A DNA stretch of 64,000 nucleotides from Brachymonas wangyanguii (GTDB lineage: Bacteria; Pseudomonadota; Gammaproteobacteria; Burkholderiales; Burkholderiaceae_C). The notes beneath the pieces were generated by a model that did no database searches, had not been told where the DNA came from, and saw only the letters and a list, made by a program, of their open reading frames with translations. The position numbers were made by a program, and so were the translations under genes. Positions 46,575 through 57,858 of this stretch are shown here, piece after piece. The stretch spans positions 62,001 to 126,000 of the forward strand of contig NZ_CP173677.1 in NCBI RefSeq assembly GCF_045055315.1, read 5' to 3'. Numbering within the stretch: the stretch's first letter is position 1; the number at the start of each line of letters is the position of its first letter.

Positions 46575-48536
46575 ATGATTTATCCACAGGAATTCGACGT
46601 CATCGTGGTCGGTGGCGGCCATGCCGGCACCGAAGCGGCGCTGGCTGCGGCCCGCATGGGTTGCCAGACCCTGCTGCTCACGCACAACATCGATACCCTG
46701 GGTGCCATGAGCTGCAACCCCAGTATCGGCGGTATCGGCAAGGGCCATCTGGTCAAGGAAGTGGATGCCCTCGGCGGCGCCATGGCACTGGCCACGGACG
46801 AAGCCGGTATCCAGTTCCGCACGCTCAATTCCAGCAAGGGCCCGGCCGTGCGAGCCACGCGTGCCCAGGCGGATCGTGCACTGTACAAGGCGGCCATCCG
46901 CCGCGTGCTGGAAAACCAGCCCAATCTCTCGCTGTTCCAGCAGGCCGTGACCGACCTGATGGTGGAAGGTGATCGCGTCACCGGTGCCGTGACTGAAGTC
47001 GGCATCCAGTTCCGCGGTCGTACCGTGGTGCTGACGGCTGGTACCTTCCTGGATGGCCGCATCCACGTGGGCCTGAACAACTACCAGGCCGGCCGTGCCG
47101 GTGATCCGCCGGCGGTGTCGCTGTCGGCGCGCCTCAAGGAGCTGCAGCTGCCGCAAGGTCGCCTCAAGACCGGCACGCCGCCGCGCCTGGATGGCCGCAG
47201 CATCGATTACAGCAAGCTCGAGGCACAGCCGGGTGATGGCATGCCAGGTGGCCTGAATCCGCAGCTGCCGGTGTTCAGCTATATGGGCTCGGTCGCCATG
47301 CACCCGCGCCAGGTGCCGTGCTGGATCACGCATACCAATGCGCGCACGCACGACATCATCCGCAGTGGTTTTGACCGCAGCCCGATGTTCACCGGCAAGA
47401 TCGAAGGGGTTGGCCCGCGCTACTGCCCGAGCGTGGAAGACAAGATCAACCGCTTTGCCGACAAGGACAGCCACCAGATCTTCCTGGAACCGGAAGGCCT
47501 GGATACGCACGAGATCTACCCCAACGGTATCTCCACCAGCCTGCCTTTCGATATCCAGTACGCGCTGGTGCGTTCCATGCCGGGCCTGGAAAATGCGCAC
47601 ATCCTGCGTCCTGGCTACGCCATCGAATACGACTACTTCGATCCGCGCAGCCTCAAGGCCAGCTTCGAGACGCAGCAGATCAACGGCCTGTTCTTTGCCG
47701 GCCAGATCAACGGCACCACCGGTTATGAAGAGGCAGCGGCACAAGGCCTGTTCGCCGGCTGCAACGCCGCGCTGCAATGCCTGGGCAAGCCGGCCTGGTT
47801 GCCGGGTCGTGACCAGGCCTATCTCGGTGTGCTGGTTGATGACCTGATCACCAAGGGCGTGACCGAACCCTATCGCATGTTCACCAGCCGTGCCGAATTC
47901 CGCCTGCAGTTGCGTGAAGACAATGCCGACATGCGCCTGACCGAAACAGGCCGTGAACTGGGCCTGGTGGACGATGCCCGCTGGGATGCCTTCAACCGCA
48001 AGCGCGATGCTGTTTCACGTGAAACAGAGCGCCTCAAGTCGACCTGGGTCAACCCGAAGACCTTGCCGGCAGAAGAAGCGGTGCGCGTGCTGGGCAAGGC
48101 GATCGACCATGAATACAACCTGGCCGACCTGTTGCGACGACCTGAAGTGACTTATGCCAGCCTGATGTCGCTGGATGGCGGCAAGTACGCCCATCCCGAG
48201 CTGCCTGTTTCACGTGAAACAGCGGCAGCGGATGACCAGGCCGCCATCATCGAGCAGGTCGAGATCGGCATCAAGTACGCCGGGTATATCGATCGCCAGA
48301 AGACCGAGGTGGAGCGCGCTGCCTACTACGAGCATCTGGCGTTGCCACGGGATTACGACTACATGCAGGTGCCGGCTCTGAGCTTCGAGGTGCGCCAGAA
48401 GCTGAACCAGCACAAGCCGGCTACCTTGGGCCAAGCCTCGCGCATCAGTGGCGTGACCCCGGCGGCGATTTCGCTGTTGCTGATCCATCTGAAAAAATCC
48501 CGGCAACTGCCGGAACAGCAGGAGGATCGGGCATGA
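46575..48536 (+). CDS. mnmG: tRNA uridine-5-carboxymethylaminomethyl modification enzyme
   Basis: MnmG (GidA) works with MnmE to modify U34 of several tRNAs. The 653 residues start MIYPQEFDVIVVGGGHAGTE (FAD Rossmann motif). They include RTLNSSKGPAVRATRAQADR and NGTTGYEEAAAQGLFAGCNA, and end in a helical tRNA-binding domain. The start ATG overlaps a DnaA box region, and two perfect parS sites lie inside the gene, both encoding Val-Ser-Arg-Glu-Thr. The stop overlaps the rsmG start by 4 bases. Confidence 0.98.
   Translation: MIYPQEFDVIVVGGGHAGTEAALAAARMGCQTLLLTHNIDTLGAMSCNPSIGGIGKGHLVKEVDALGGAMALATDEAGIQFRTLNSSKGPAVRATRAQADRALYKAAIRRVLENQPNLSLFQQAVTDLMVEGDRVTGAVTEVGIQFRGRTVVLTAGTFLDGRIHVGLNNYQAGRAGDPPAVSLSARLKELQLPQGRLKTGTPPRLDGRSIDYSKLEAQPGDGMPGGLNPQLPVFSYMGSVAMHPRQVPCWITHTNARTHDIIRSGFDRSPMFTGKIEGVGPRYCPSVEDKINRFADKDSHQIFLEPEGLDTHEIYPNGISTSLPFDIQYALVRSMPGLENAHILRPGYAIEYDYFDPRSLKASFETQQINGLFFAGQINGTTGYEEAAAQGLFAGCNAALQCLGKPAWLPGRDQAYLGVLVDDLITKGVTEPYRMFTSRAEFRLQLREDNADMRLTETGRELGLVDDARWDAFNRKRDAVSRETERLKSTWVNPKTLPAEEAVRVLGKAIDHEYNLADLLRRPEVTYASLMSLDGGKYAHPELPVSRETAAADDQAAIIEQVEIGIKYAGYIDRQKTEVERAAYYEHLALPRDYDYMQVPALSFEVRQKLNQHKPATLGQASRISGVTPAAISLLLIHLKKSRQLPEQQEDRA
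46580..46588 (+). promoter_or_regulatory. DnaA box (perfect) within the first codons of mnmG
   Basis: TTATCCACA lies at codons 2-5 of mnmG (Ile-Tyr-Pro-Gln). DnaA bound here could repress mnmG or organise the origin. Confidence 0.65.
48011..48026. promoter_or_regulatory. parS site 2 (perfect)
   Basis: TGTTTCACGTGAAACA, a perfect palindrome and the canonical ParB-binding site, inside mnmG. Confidence 0.95.
48206..48221. promoter_or_regulatory. parS site 3 (perfect)
   Basis: A second perfect TGTTTCACGTGAAACA, 195 bases after site 2, in the same reading frame of mnmG. Confidence 0.95.
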
Positions 48537-49189
48537 GCATGGAAGCCGAGCTGCGCCAGGGTCTGGCAGCGCTGTCCCTGCCCTTGAGCGATGAACAGGT
48601 GAGCCAGCTGCTGGCCTATCTGGAGCTGCTGCAAAAATGGAACCGCGTCTACAACCTGACGGCAGTACGCGATCCGCAGCAAATGCTGACGCACCACCTG
48701 CTGGACAGCCTGGCCGCCGTACCGTCCTTGCTGGCATATCATCAGCAGTATGCAGCCAGCAGCTTGCTGGATGTCGGTTCCGGTGGTGGCCTGCCGGGCG
48801 TGGTGTTTGCCATCTGTTGCCCGAAGCTGCAGGTGCATTGCGTGGACACTGTCGGCAAGAAGGCTGCCTTCATCCAGACCGCCGCGACCCAGCTGCGCCT
48901 GCCGAATCTGAAATCCATCCATGCCCGCGTCGAGCAGCTGCAGGATCGTTACGACCTGATCAGCAGCCGTGCCTTTGCCACGCTGGCCGATTTCACTGCC
49001 TGGTCGCGCCAGGCGCTGGCAGACAATGGTTGCTGGATGGCGCTCAAGGGCAAGCATCCGCAGCCGGAGATCGATGCGCTGCCGCAGGGTATCGCCGTGT
49101 TTCACGTGGAACAACTGCAGGTGCCGCAGCTTGATGCCGAGCGCTGCATCGTCTGGATGCGGTTGCAGGCCGACAATACTGCAGCTTAA
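48533..49189 (+). CDS. rsmG: 16S rRNA (guanine-527-N7) methyltransferase
   Basis: RsmG (GidB) puts the m7G527 mark on 16S rRNA. Its 218 residues carry the SAM-binding motif LLDVGSGGGLPGVVFA and SIHARVEQL with ISSRAFATLADF. It is translationally coupled to mnmG by an ATGA overlap and followed by parA after 99 bases. A parS site lies near its 3' end. Confidence 0.97.
   Translation: MSMEAELRQGLAALSLPLSDEQVSQLLAYLELLQKWNRVYNLTAVRDPQQMLTHHLLDSLAAVPSLLAYHQQYAASSLLDVGSGGGLPGVVFAICCPKLQVHCVDTVGKKAAFIQTAATQLRLPNLKSIHARVEQLQDRYDLISSRAFATLADFTAWSRQALADNGCWMALKGKHPQPEIDALPQGIAVFHVEQLQVPQLDAERCIVWMRLQADNTAA
49098..49113. promoter_or_regulatory. parS site 4
   Basis: TGTTTCACGTGGAACA, one mismatch from the perfect palindrome, in rsmG about 175 bases before parA. 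Confidence 0.85.
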
Positions 49190-49288
49190 TCGCAGCGAAG
49201 CGTACCAGCATGACGCAGCTTTCATCGGGCTGCGGCAGCTGACCCGTACAATCCCCTCATCCCAGCATTCAAAGGAAGAGCATTCCCC

Positions 49289-50059
49289 ATGGCCCGCATA
49301 TTCTGTATTGCCAACCAGAAAGGTGGAGTAGGCAAGACCACCACGACCGTCAACCTGGCGGCTGGACTGGCACGACTGGGTCAGCGGGTACTGCTGATTG
49401 ACCTGGACCCGCAGGGCAATGCCACCATGGGGTCGAACGTGGACAAGCGCCAGCTCGAACACAGCGTGTACGACGTGCTGCTGGAAGACTGCAAGGTGGC
49501 TGATGCCGTGGTCAGTCCGGAGCAGGTCGGCTACGATGTACTGGGTGCCAACCGTGAACTGGCAGGTGCCGAAGTGGAACTGGTGACGCAGGACCGCCGT
49601 GAAAAGCGCCTGAAACTGGCGCTGTCCAAGGTCAAGAAGAACTACGATTTCATCTTGATCGACTGCCCGCCGGCGCTGTCGCTGCTGACACTGAACGGCC
49701 TGTGCTGTGCCCATGGCGTGATCGTGCCGATGCAGTGCGAATACTTTGCGCTCGAAGGCCTGACCGACCTGGTCAACACGATCCGCCAGGTACACGCCAA
49801 CCTGAATCCGGAGCTCAAGGTGATCGGCCTGTTGCGCGTGATGTACGATCCGCGCATCACGCTGCAGCAGCAGGTCAGCGAACAGCTCAAGGAACACTTT
49901 GGCGACAAGGTGTTCGAGACCGTGATCCCGCGCAACGTGCGTCTGGCCGAAGCGCCCAGCTATGGCCTGCCTGGCGTCGTGTTCGATGCCTCGGCCAAGG
50001 GCAGCAAGGCCTTTGTCGAGTTTGCCCGGGAGATGGTGCAGCGCGTGCAGAATGACTGA
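49289..50059 (+). CDS. parA: Chromosome partitioning ATPase ParA (Soj)
   Basis: A 256-residue ParA/MinD ATPase that moves ParB-parS complexes along the nucleoid. It opens MARIFCIANQKGGVGKTTTT (deviant Walker A KGGVGKT), with LIDLDPQGNATMG (Walker A') and FILIDCPPALSLL (Walker B). It lacks the N-terminal HTH of plasmid ParA, which fits the chromosomal short form. Confidence 0.98.
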   Translation: MARIFCIANQKGGVGKTTTTVNLAAGLARLGQRVLLIDLDPQGNATMGSNVDKRQLEHSVYDVLLEDCKVADAVVSPEQVGYDVLGANRELAGAEVELVTQDRREKRLKLALSKVKKNYDFILIDCPPALSLLTLNGLCCAHGVIVPMQCEYFALEGLTDLVNTIRQVHANLNPELKVIGLLRVMYDPRITLQQQVSEQLKEHFGDKVFETVIPRNVRLAEAPSYGLPGVVFDASAKGSKAFVEFAREMVQRVQND

Positions 50060-50068
50060 GGCAGTGGC

Positions 50069-50599
50069 ATGCGCGTCCTGACACTCCCCGGTTGGCATGG
50101 CAGTGGCCCGGAGCACTGGCAGACGCTGTGGGAACAGCAGTCTGGTTACCAGCGCGTGCAGCAGCATGACTGGGAACAGCCGCTGCGTGGCGACTGGATG
50201 ATGCAGCTGGAAGAACAGCTGCTGCAGTCGGAACAGCCTGCGGTGCTGGTGGCGCACAGCCTGGGATGCTGGCTGGTGGCGGCCTGGGCCGGCCATTCGC
50301 AGCACACGGCGCGCGTCAAGGCGGCGCTGCTGGTGGCACCGCCGGATCTGCAGCAACAGCCGCTACCGCAGCTGCACAGCTGGAAAGGCACCGATACCCG
50401 GGCCTTGCCTTTTCCCAGCCTGCTGCTGGCCAGCCGCGATGATCCCTTCTGCACGCTGGAGCGTTCACGCGATCTGGCGCGGCAATGGGGCAGCCAATGG
50501 CAGGATGTCGGGGCGCTGGGGCATGTGAATGCCGACAGTGGATTGGGAGATTGGCCGCAGGGCCAGCTGCTGCTGCGCCAACTGCTGGCAGCAGCCTGA
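50069..50599 (+). CDS. RBBP9/YdeN-type small serine hydrolase inserted between parA and parB
   Basis: A 176-residue alpha/beta-hydrolase with a short lid. The nucleophile elbow is VLVAHSLGCWLVA (Ser), the acid is in LASRDDPFC, and the His is in LGHVNADSGLGDWPQG; all three members of the triad are visible. It lies 9 bases after parA and 11 before parB, in one operon. The reaction is unknown and no partition role is known for it. Confidence 0.9.
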   Translation: MRVLTLPGWHGSGPEHWQTLWEQQSGYQRVQQHDWEQPLRGDWMMQLEEQLLQSEQPAVLVAHSLGCWLVAAWAGHSQHTARVKAALLVAPPDLQQQPLPQLHSWKGTDTRALPFPSLLLASRDDPFCTLERSRDLARQWGSQWQDVGALGHVNADSGLGDWPQGQLLLRQLLAAA

Positions 50600-50610
50600 A
50601 GGAACAAGAA

Positions 50611-51552
50611 ATGGCAACGACGAAACGCAACAAGGGTCTGGGACGTGGTCTGGAGGCACTGCTGGGCCCCAAGGTCAGTGGCAAGGCCGGTATCGACCTG
50701 ACCACCGATGACAGCACGACGGTGCTGGCCGATGGCCAGCCCGGTACCCTGCCGCTGACACAGCTGGTGCCCGGCGTCTACCAGCCGCGCACGCACATGG
50801 ACGAAGGCGCGCTCTACGAGCTGGCCGAAAGCATCAAGTCGCAAGGTGTCATGCAGCCGATTCTGGTGCGCCCGCTGATTGGTGGCGACAATGCCGGCAA
50901 GTACGAGATCATCGCTGGCGAGCGGCGTTTCCGCGCCGCCGGCCTGGCTGGCCTGGACAGCGTGCCGGTGCTGGTACGCGAGGTGGCCGACGAAGCGGCT
51001 GCCGTGATGGCGCTGATCGAGAACATGCAGCGCGAGGACCTGAACCCGCTGGAAGAAGCCCAGGGCCTGCAGCGCCTGGTGCGCGAGTTTGGCCTGACGC
51101 ACGAGCAGGCGGCGCAGGCCGTGGGTCGCAGCCGCAGCGCCGCCAGCAACCTGCTGCGCCTGCTGCAGCTGGCCGATCCGGTACAGACCATGCTGATGGC
51201 CGGCGACCTGGACATGGGCCATGCACGTGCCTTGTTGAGTCTGGACAAGGCGCACCAGATCACGGCGGCGCAGCAGATTGCCAACAAGAAGCTGTCGGTG
51301 CGCGAGGCCGAGAAGCTGGTGAAGAAGCTGGGCGAGGAATTCGAGCTCAAGCCGCAGCGTGTGCGCCGTGAAAAATCCGGTGATGTGCGTAGCGTGGAAG
51401 AAGAGCTGTCGGACCTGCTGGCGGCCGAGGTCGAAGTACGCGTGAAAAAGCGCGTCAAGCGCAACGGCCGTATCGAGGAGGTTGGCGAGCTGGCGATCCA
51501 CTTCGGCTCGCTGGAAGCGCTGAACGGCCTGATCGACCGTTTGCGCGGCTGA
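50611..51552 (+). CDS. parB: Chromosome partitioning CTPase / parS-binding protein ParB (Spo0J)
   Basis: A 313-residue ParB that loads at parS and spreads as a sliding clamp. The N-terminus is MATTKRNKGLGRGLEALLG. The CTP-binding boxes include IAGERRFRAAGL and ENMQREDLNPLEEA, and the HTH is LTHEQAAQAVGRSRSAASNLLRLL. A C-terminal dimerisation helix ends LNGLIDRLRG. The two perfect parS and two near-perfect copies lie within 6.4 kb upstream. Confidence 0.97.
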   Translation: MATTKRNKGLGRGLEALLGPKVSGKAGIDLTTDDSTTVLADGQPGTLPLTQLVPGVYQPRTHMDEGALYELAESIKSQGVMQPILVRPLIGGDNAGKYEIIAGERRFRAAGLAGLDSVPVLVREVADEAAAVMALIENMQREDLNPLEEAQGLQRLVREFGLTHEQAAQAVGRSRSAASNLLRLLQLADPVQTMLMAGDLDMGHARALLSLDKAHQITAAQQIANKKLSVREAEKLVKKLGEEFELKPQRVRREKSGDVRSVEEELSDLLAAEVEVRVKKRVKRNGRIEEVGELAIHFGSLEALNGLIDRLRG

Positions 51553-51570
51553 TCCGCCGGAACAGGAAAA

Positions 51571-51602
51571 AAGAGGCTGCCGATGCAAATCGGCAGCCTC
51601 TT
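51571..51602. terminator. Bidirectional terminator between parB and the NCS2 permease gene
   Basis: A 14-bp perfect stem (AAGAGGCTGCCGAT / ATCGGCAGCCTCTT) with a 4-base loop. The adjoining A-run on the parB side is the T-run for the minus-strand gene, so it serves both convergent genes. Confidence 0.85.
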
Positions 51603-51622
51603 GCATTGGGGGGTGACGCCCC

Positions 51623-52912
51623 TCAGTTGCGGCGCAGTCGCAGCAGCTGGTGCAGCAAGATCGCGCCAAAGGTGGCGGTGCCGATGCCGCCGAGCCTGAA
51701 GTCGCCAAAGGCCAGCGTGAAGTCGCCGGTGCCCAGCACCAGCGTGATGGCGGCCACCATCAGGTTGCTGGTATTGCCGAAATCGACCTGGTTGCGCACC
51801 CAGATATTGGCGCCGGAGACGGCAATCAGGCCGAACACCACGATGCTGACGCCGCCCATCACCGGCAGCGGAATCGCCTGGATCACGGCACCGAACTTGG
51901 GACTGAAGCCGAGCAGCAGTGCGATCAGCGCAGCCGCCACGAACACCGCAGTGGAGTAGATGCGGGTCGCCGCCATCACGCCGATGTTCTCGGCATAGGT
52001 GGTGACGCCGGTGCCACCAGCCGAGCCGCTGACCATGGTGGCAATGCCATCGCCGATAAAGGCGCGGCCCATGTAGCCGTCCACATTGCGCCCGGACATG
52101 GCGCTCACCGCCTTGATATGGCCCAGGTTTTCTGCCACCAGGATGAACACCACCGGCACGATCAGCAGGATCGCCCGGCTGTCAAACACCGGCGCGGTGA
52201 ACTGCGGCAGGCCGAACCAGGGCGCGGCGACGATGCCGGAAAAATCCATCGGCTTGCCCATGCCCAGGCCGTTGGTCAGGATCACGTAGACCACGGTGGC
52301 GACCAGCAGGCCGAACAGGATCAGCAGGCGCTGCAGCATGCCGCGCGTCAGCACGGCGACCAGCGCCACGCAGATGAAGGTGACGGCCTGCATCCAGCTG
52401 TCAAAGTTGCTGGCAGCCATGTTCTTCACCGGAATCGCGGCCAGGTTCAGGCCGATCACCGCCACCACGGCACCGGTGACGACTGGCGGCATCAGGCTCT
52501 CGATCCAGCGCGTGCCGATCAGTTGCACCAGCAGGCCGATCAGCATGTAGACCAGGCCGCAGACGATGATGCCACCCAGCGCCACCGCCAGGTTCAGGTT
52601 GGGCCCGCTGCCACCATAGCCGGTGGCAGCCACCACCACGCCGATAAAGGCAAAGCTGCTGCCCAGATAGCTCGGCACCTTGCCGCCGGTAAACAGGAAG
52701 AAGATGAGCGTGCCGATGCCGCTCATGAAGATCGCCAGGTTCGGGTCGAAACCCATCAGGATGGGGGCCAGCACGGTCGAGCCAAACATGGCGATCACGT
52801 GCTGGATGCCCATCAGCCCGGTCTGCGGCCAGGGCAGGCGTTCATCGGGGGCAATGCTGCCACCCTGACGCAGCACCTCACTGCTGCGTTCTGTCCATTG
52901 AAAAAGTCCCAT
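51623..52912 (-). CDS. NCS2-family nucleobase permease (uracil/xanthine type)
   Basis: A 429-residue, 14-helix permease of the nucleobase:cation symporter-2 family. IQHVIAMFGSTVLAPILMG is the N-terminal family block. LMPPVVTGAVVAVIGLNLAA and the short TM10 motif SAGGTGVTTYAENIGVM are closest to UraA/RutG uracil carriers. The exact base is unproved. ATG 52912 is preferred because upstream in-frame sequence is not family-like. Confidence 0.88.
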   Translation of the reverse strand: MGLFQWTERSSEVLRQGGSIAPDERLPWPQTGLMGIQHVIAMFGSTVLAPILMGFDPNLAIFMSGIGTLIFFLFTGGKVPSYLGSSFAFIGVVVAATGYGGSGPNLNLAVALGGIIVCGLVYMLIGLLVQLIGTRWIESLMPPVVTGAVVAVIGLNLAAIPVKNMAASNFDSWMQAVTFICVALVAVLTRGMLQRLLILFGLLVATVVYVILTNGLGMGKPMDFSGIVAAPWFGLPQFTAPVFDSRAILLIVPVVFILVAENLGHIKAVSAMSGRNVDGYMGRAFIGDGIATMVSGSAGGTGVTTYAENIGVMAATRIYSTAVFVAAALIALLLGFSPKFGAVIQAIPLPVMGGVSIVVFGLIAVSGANIWVRNQVDFGNTSNLMVAAITLVLGTGDFTLAFGDFRLGGIGTATFGAILLHQLLRLRRN

Positions 52913-53016
52913 GGGAATGTCCTTGTGCTGAGATGTTGCACATGGTAACTTTTCCGGCTGCTGCCGTGGTGCCTGGCCCGTACGGGCGTGCAGATTTTTT
53001 TGGTGCGGTTGGGGAA

Positions 53017-53442
53017 TCAGCGCACCAGCAGTACCGGCACCTCGCACTCGGCCAGCACGCGCGTGGCGACCGAGCCCATCAGCAGGTTGCCTAAAGCGCC
53101 CTGGCCGTGCGAACCCATGATCACCATGCCGAATTTTTCTTCCCTGGCAATCTCGGCAATCGTGCTGCCCGGATCGCCGACCCGGCTCAGCACGTGCGGA
53201 CGGATGTCGTGGCGCGCCAGGTAGGTCAGCACCGGCTCCAGCACCTTGTCGGTTTCCTCGGCCTGGTACTGCAGCAGTTGTTCCTTGCTCAGGGCGTTGC
53301 GCACGCGTGCCGGCAGGGCTGGCAGCACGGTCAGCAGCGTGTGGCTCTGGTTGTGCGTGGCGAACATGTCGCGGTTCTGGACCAGATAGACCAGCATCTT
53401 CTTGGTATAGGTGCTGCCATCGACAGCCAGCAGGATCTTCAT
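53017..53442 (-). CDS. Universal stress protein (UspA family)
   Basis: A 141-residue single-domain Usp starting MKILLAVDGSTYTKK. The ATP-binding loop GSHGQGALGNLLMGSVA (GxxG-x9-GS) is intact, so it is an ATP-binding form. It is divergent from metH, 112 bases away. Confidence 0.93.
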   Translation of the reverse strand: MKILLAVDGSTYTKKMLVYLVQNRDMFATHNQSHTLLTVLPALPARVRNALSKEQLLQYQAEETDKVLEPVLTYLARHDIRPHVLSRVGDPGSTIAEIAREEKFGMVIMGSHGQGALGNLLMGSVATRVLAECEVPVLLVR

Positions 53443-53554
53443 GGCGACTCCTTGAACAGGGGGAAGCAAGACGTCCGCGCAGGACCTGTTTTCAGTGTAG
53501 GAGATAAATGACCGCTTGCAAGCCCGCACATGCCCGGCAGCTTACAATTCGGGC

Positions 53555-54601
53555 ATGAATCTGCCCCGCTATACCCGTGCCCAAGCCCTGCCCGATATCC
53601 TGCGCCAGCGCATCGTCATCCTGGATGGAGCGATGGGCACCATGGTGCAGCGTTTCAAGCTGACCGAGGAACAGTACCGTGGCGAGCGCTTCAAGGATTT
53701 CCCGCGTGACGTCAAGGGCAACAACGAACTGCTCAGCCTGACGCAGCCGGACATCATCCGCCAGATCCACGAAGGCTATCTGGCCGCCGGTGCCGACATC
53801 ATCGAGACCAACACCTTTGGTGCCACCAGCATCGCCCAGGACGACTACGGCATGGGTGAGCTGGCCTACGAGATGAACCTGGAATCGGCCAAGCTGGCAC
53901 GTGCTGCCTGCGACAAGTACAGCACACCGGACAAGCCACGCTATGTGGCGGGTGCCCTAGGCCCCACGCCCAAGACCGCCAGCATCAGCCCGGACGTGAA
54001 CGATCCGGCAGCACGCAATGTCACCTTCGAGTCGCTGCGGGCCTCCTACTACGAGCAGGTCAAGGGCCTGGTCGATGGTGGTGCCGACGTGCTGCTGGTC
54101 GAGACGATCTTCGACACGCTCAACGCCAAGGCGGCGCTGTTCGCCATCGAGGAGTTCTTCGACGATTCCGGCGAACGCCTGCCGATCATGATCAGCGGTA
54201 CCGTGACCGACGCCTCCGGCCGCGTGCTGAGCGGCCAGACTGTGACCGCCTTCTGGTACAGCGTGCGCCATGTGCAGCCGCTGTCCATCGGCCTGAACTG
54301 CGCGCTGGGTGCGGCGCTGATGCGTCCCTACATCCAGGAGCTGAACCAGATTGCCGGCGATACCTTCATCAGCTGCTACCCCAACGCCGGCCTGCCCAAT
54401 CCGATGAGCGAGACCGGCTTTGACGAGACGCCGGAAGTCACCAGCCGCCTGGTGCATGAATTTGCGGCCGAAGGCCTGGTCAACATCGTCGGCGGCTGCT
54501 GCGGCACCACGCCGGACCACATCGCCGCGATCGGCGAGAAAGTGCAGCCGCTGCGTCCGCGCGGCGTGATGCTGGCGCGTTTTGCCAGCGATGCTGCCTG
54601 A
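53555..54601 (+). CDS. metH: Methionine synthase, homocysteine-methyltransferase half (split MetH, part 1)
   Basis: A 348-residue N-terminal module of B12-dependent methionine synthase. It binds homocysteine through zinc ligands seen in GLNCALGAALMRP and GGCCGTTPDHI. Other matches are ILDGAMGTMVQ and YVAGALGPTPKTAS. The remaining modules are encoded by the next gene, 44 bases downstream; both are needed to convert homocysteine to methionine. Splitting into two polypeptides is common in Burkholderiales, so it is not a disruption. Confidence 0.94.
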   Translation: MNLPRYTRAQALPDILRQRIVILDGAMGTMVQRFKLTEEQYRGERFKDFPRDVKGNNELLSLTQPDIIRQIHEGYLAAGADIIETNTFGATSIAQDDYGMGELAYEMNLESAKLARAACDKYSTPDKPRYVAGALGPTPKTASISPDVNDPAARNVTFESLRASYYEQVKGLVDGGADVLLVETIFDTLNAKAALFAIEEFFDDSGERLPIMISGTVTDASGRVLSGQTVTAFWYSVRHVQPLSIGLNCALGAALMRPYIQELNQIAGDTFISCYPNAGLPNPMSETGFDETPEVTSRLVHEFAAEGLVNIVGGCCGTTPDHIAAIGEKVQPLRPRGVMLARFASDAA

Positions 54602-54645
54602 CCTTCCGCCGTCCTCCTGCCGCCTGTATGCCTGAAAGTTTCGCC

Positions 54646-57399
<2,754 letters not shown>

Positions 57400-57408
57400 G
57401 GCGCTGCC

Positions 57409-57858
57409 TTACAGCAGATCGCAGTCGGCGATGTCCTCTGCGAACTGCTGCAGCGCCTGCTCGGCGTTGGCCTGCTTCAGCCGGTTGTGGATGCTGCCAT
57501 CTTCGCGATAGACATAGCCCATGCGCCAGTCGGCAAAGCGGCGCAGGCCTTGCAGTGGCGCATCGACCAGCACTTCGACCTGCTGGTGTCGTGCATCGCC
57601 CCGGATGTTGTCCATCAGCTGGTGGATGGCTTCGGGCGGGCCTTCGATATATTGGATGAAGTGTTCGCCGTCAAACAGCAGCACGCCGGTGATCTGGAAG
57701 TCCTGGTTGGCCTTGCGGGCCACTTTCAGGATGTCGGGAACGCACAGGGCCGATTCGTCTGGGGCCATGTCGCTGATGTAGAGAATGCAATGTATGGGGC
57801 AGGGTCTGGTATGGGTCGTGTAAAGCCCTGATTTTGCCCGACATTCGCGCCCCGTCAA
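57409..57858 (-). CDS. BLUF-domain blue-light sensor protein
   Basis: A 149-residue BLUF protein, one domain with a C-terminal helical cap. The flavin-site residues are seen: Tyr in CILYISD, Asn in ARKANQDFQITG, Gln in HFIQYIEGP and Trp in FADWRMGYV. It has no output domain. No ATG or GTG is near the domain start; a TTG at 57858 overlaps the comM stop as TTGA, so translation may be coupled to comM. The likely role is light-dependent partner binding; the partner is unknown. Confidence 0.87.
   Translation of the reverse strand: MTGRECRAKSGLYTTHTRPCPIHCILYISDMAPDESALCVPDILKVARKANQDFQITGVLLFDGEHFIQYIEGPPEAIHQLMDNIRGDARHQQVEVLVDAPLQGLRRFADWRMGYVYREDGSIHNRLKQANAEQALQQFAEDIADCDLL

Larger units (their letters stand above)
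45880..46588. other. Predicted chromosomal replication origin (oriC)
   Basis: The region left of mnmG holds origin hallmarks. There is an AT-rich palindrome (CTTATATATATAAG, 45890-45903), TAG-type trinucleotides, and DnaA boxes TGTGGATAA at 45934-45942 and 46053-46061 plus TTATCCACA at 46580-46588. One-mismatch boxes lie at 46197-46205 and 46280-46288. The gene context (mnmG-rsmG-parA-parB with parS) is the usual origin neighbourhood in proteobacteria. The part left of 46085 is non-coding; the rest overlaps the YkgJ-like gene and the mnmG start. Confidence 0.8.
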
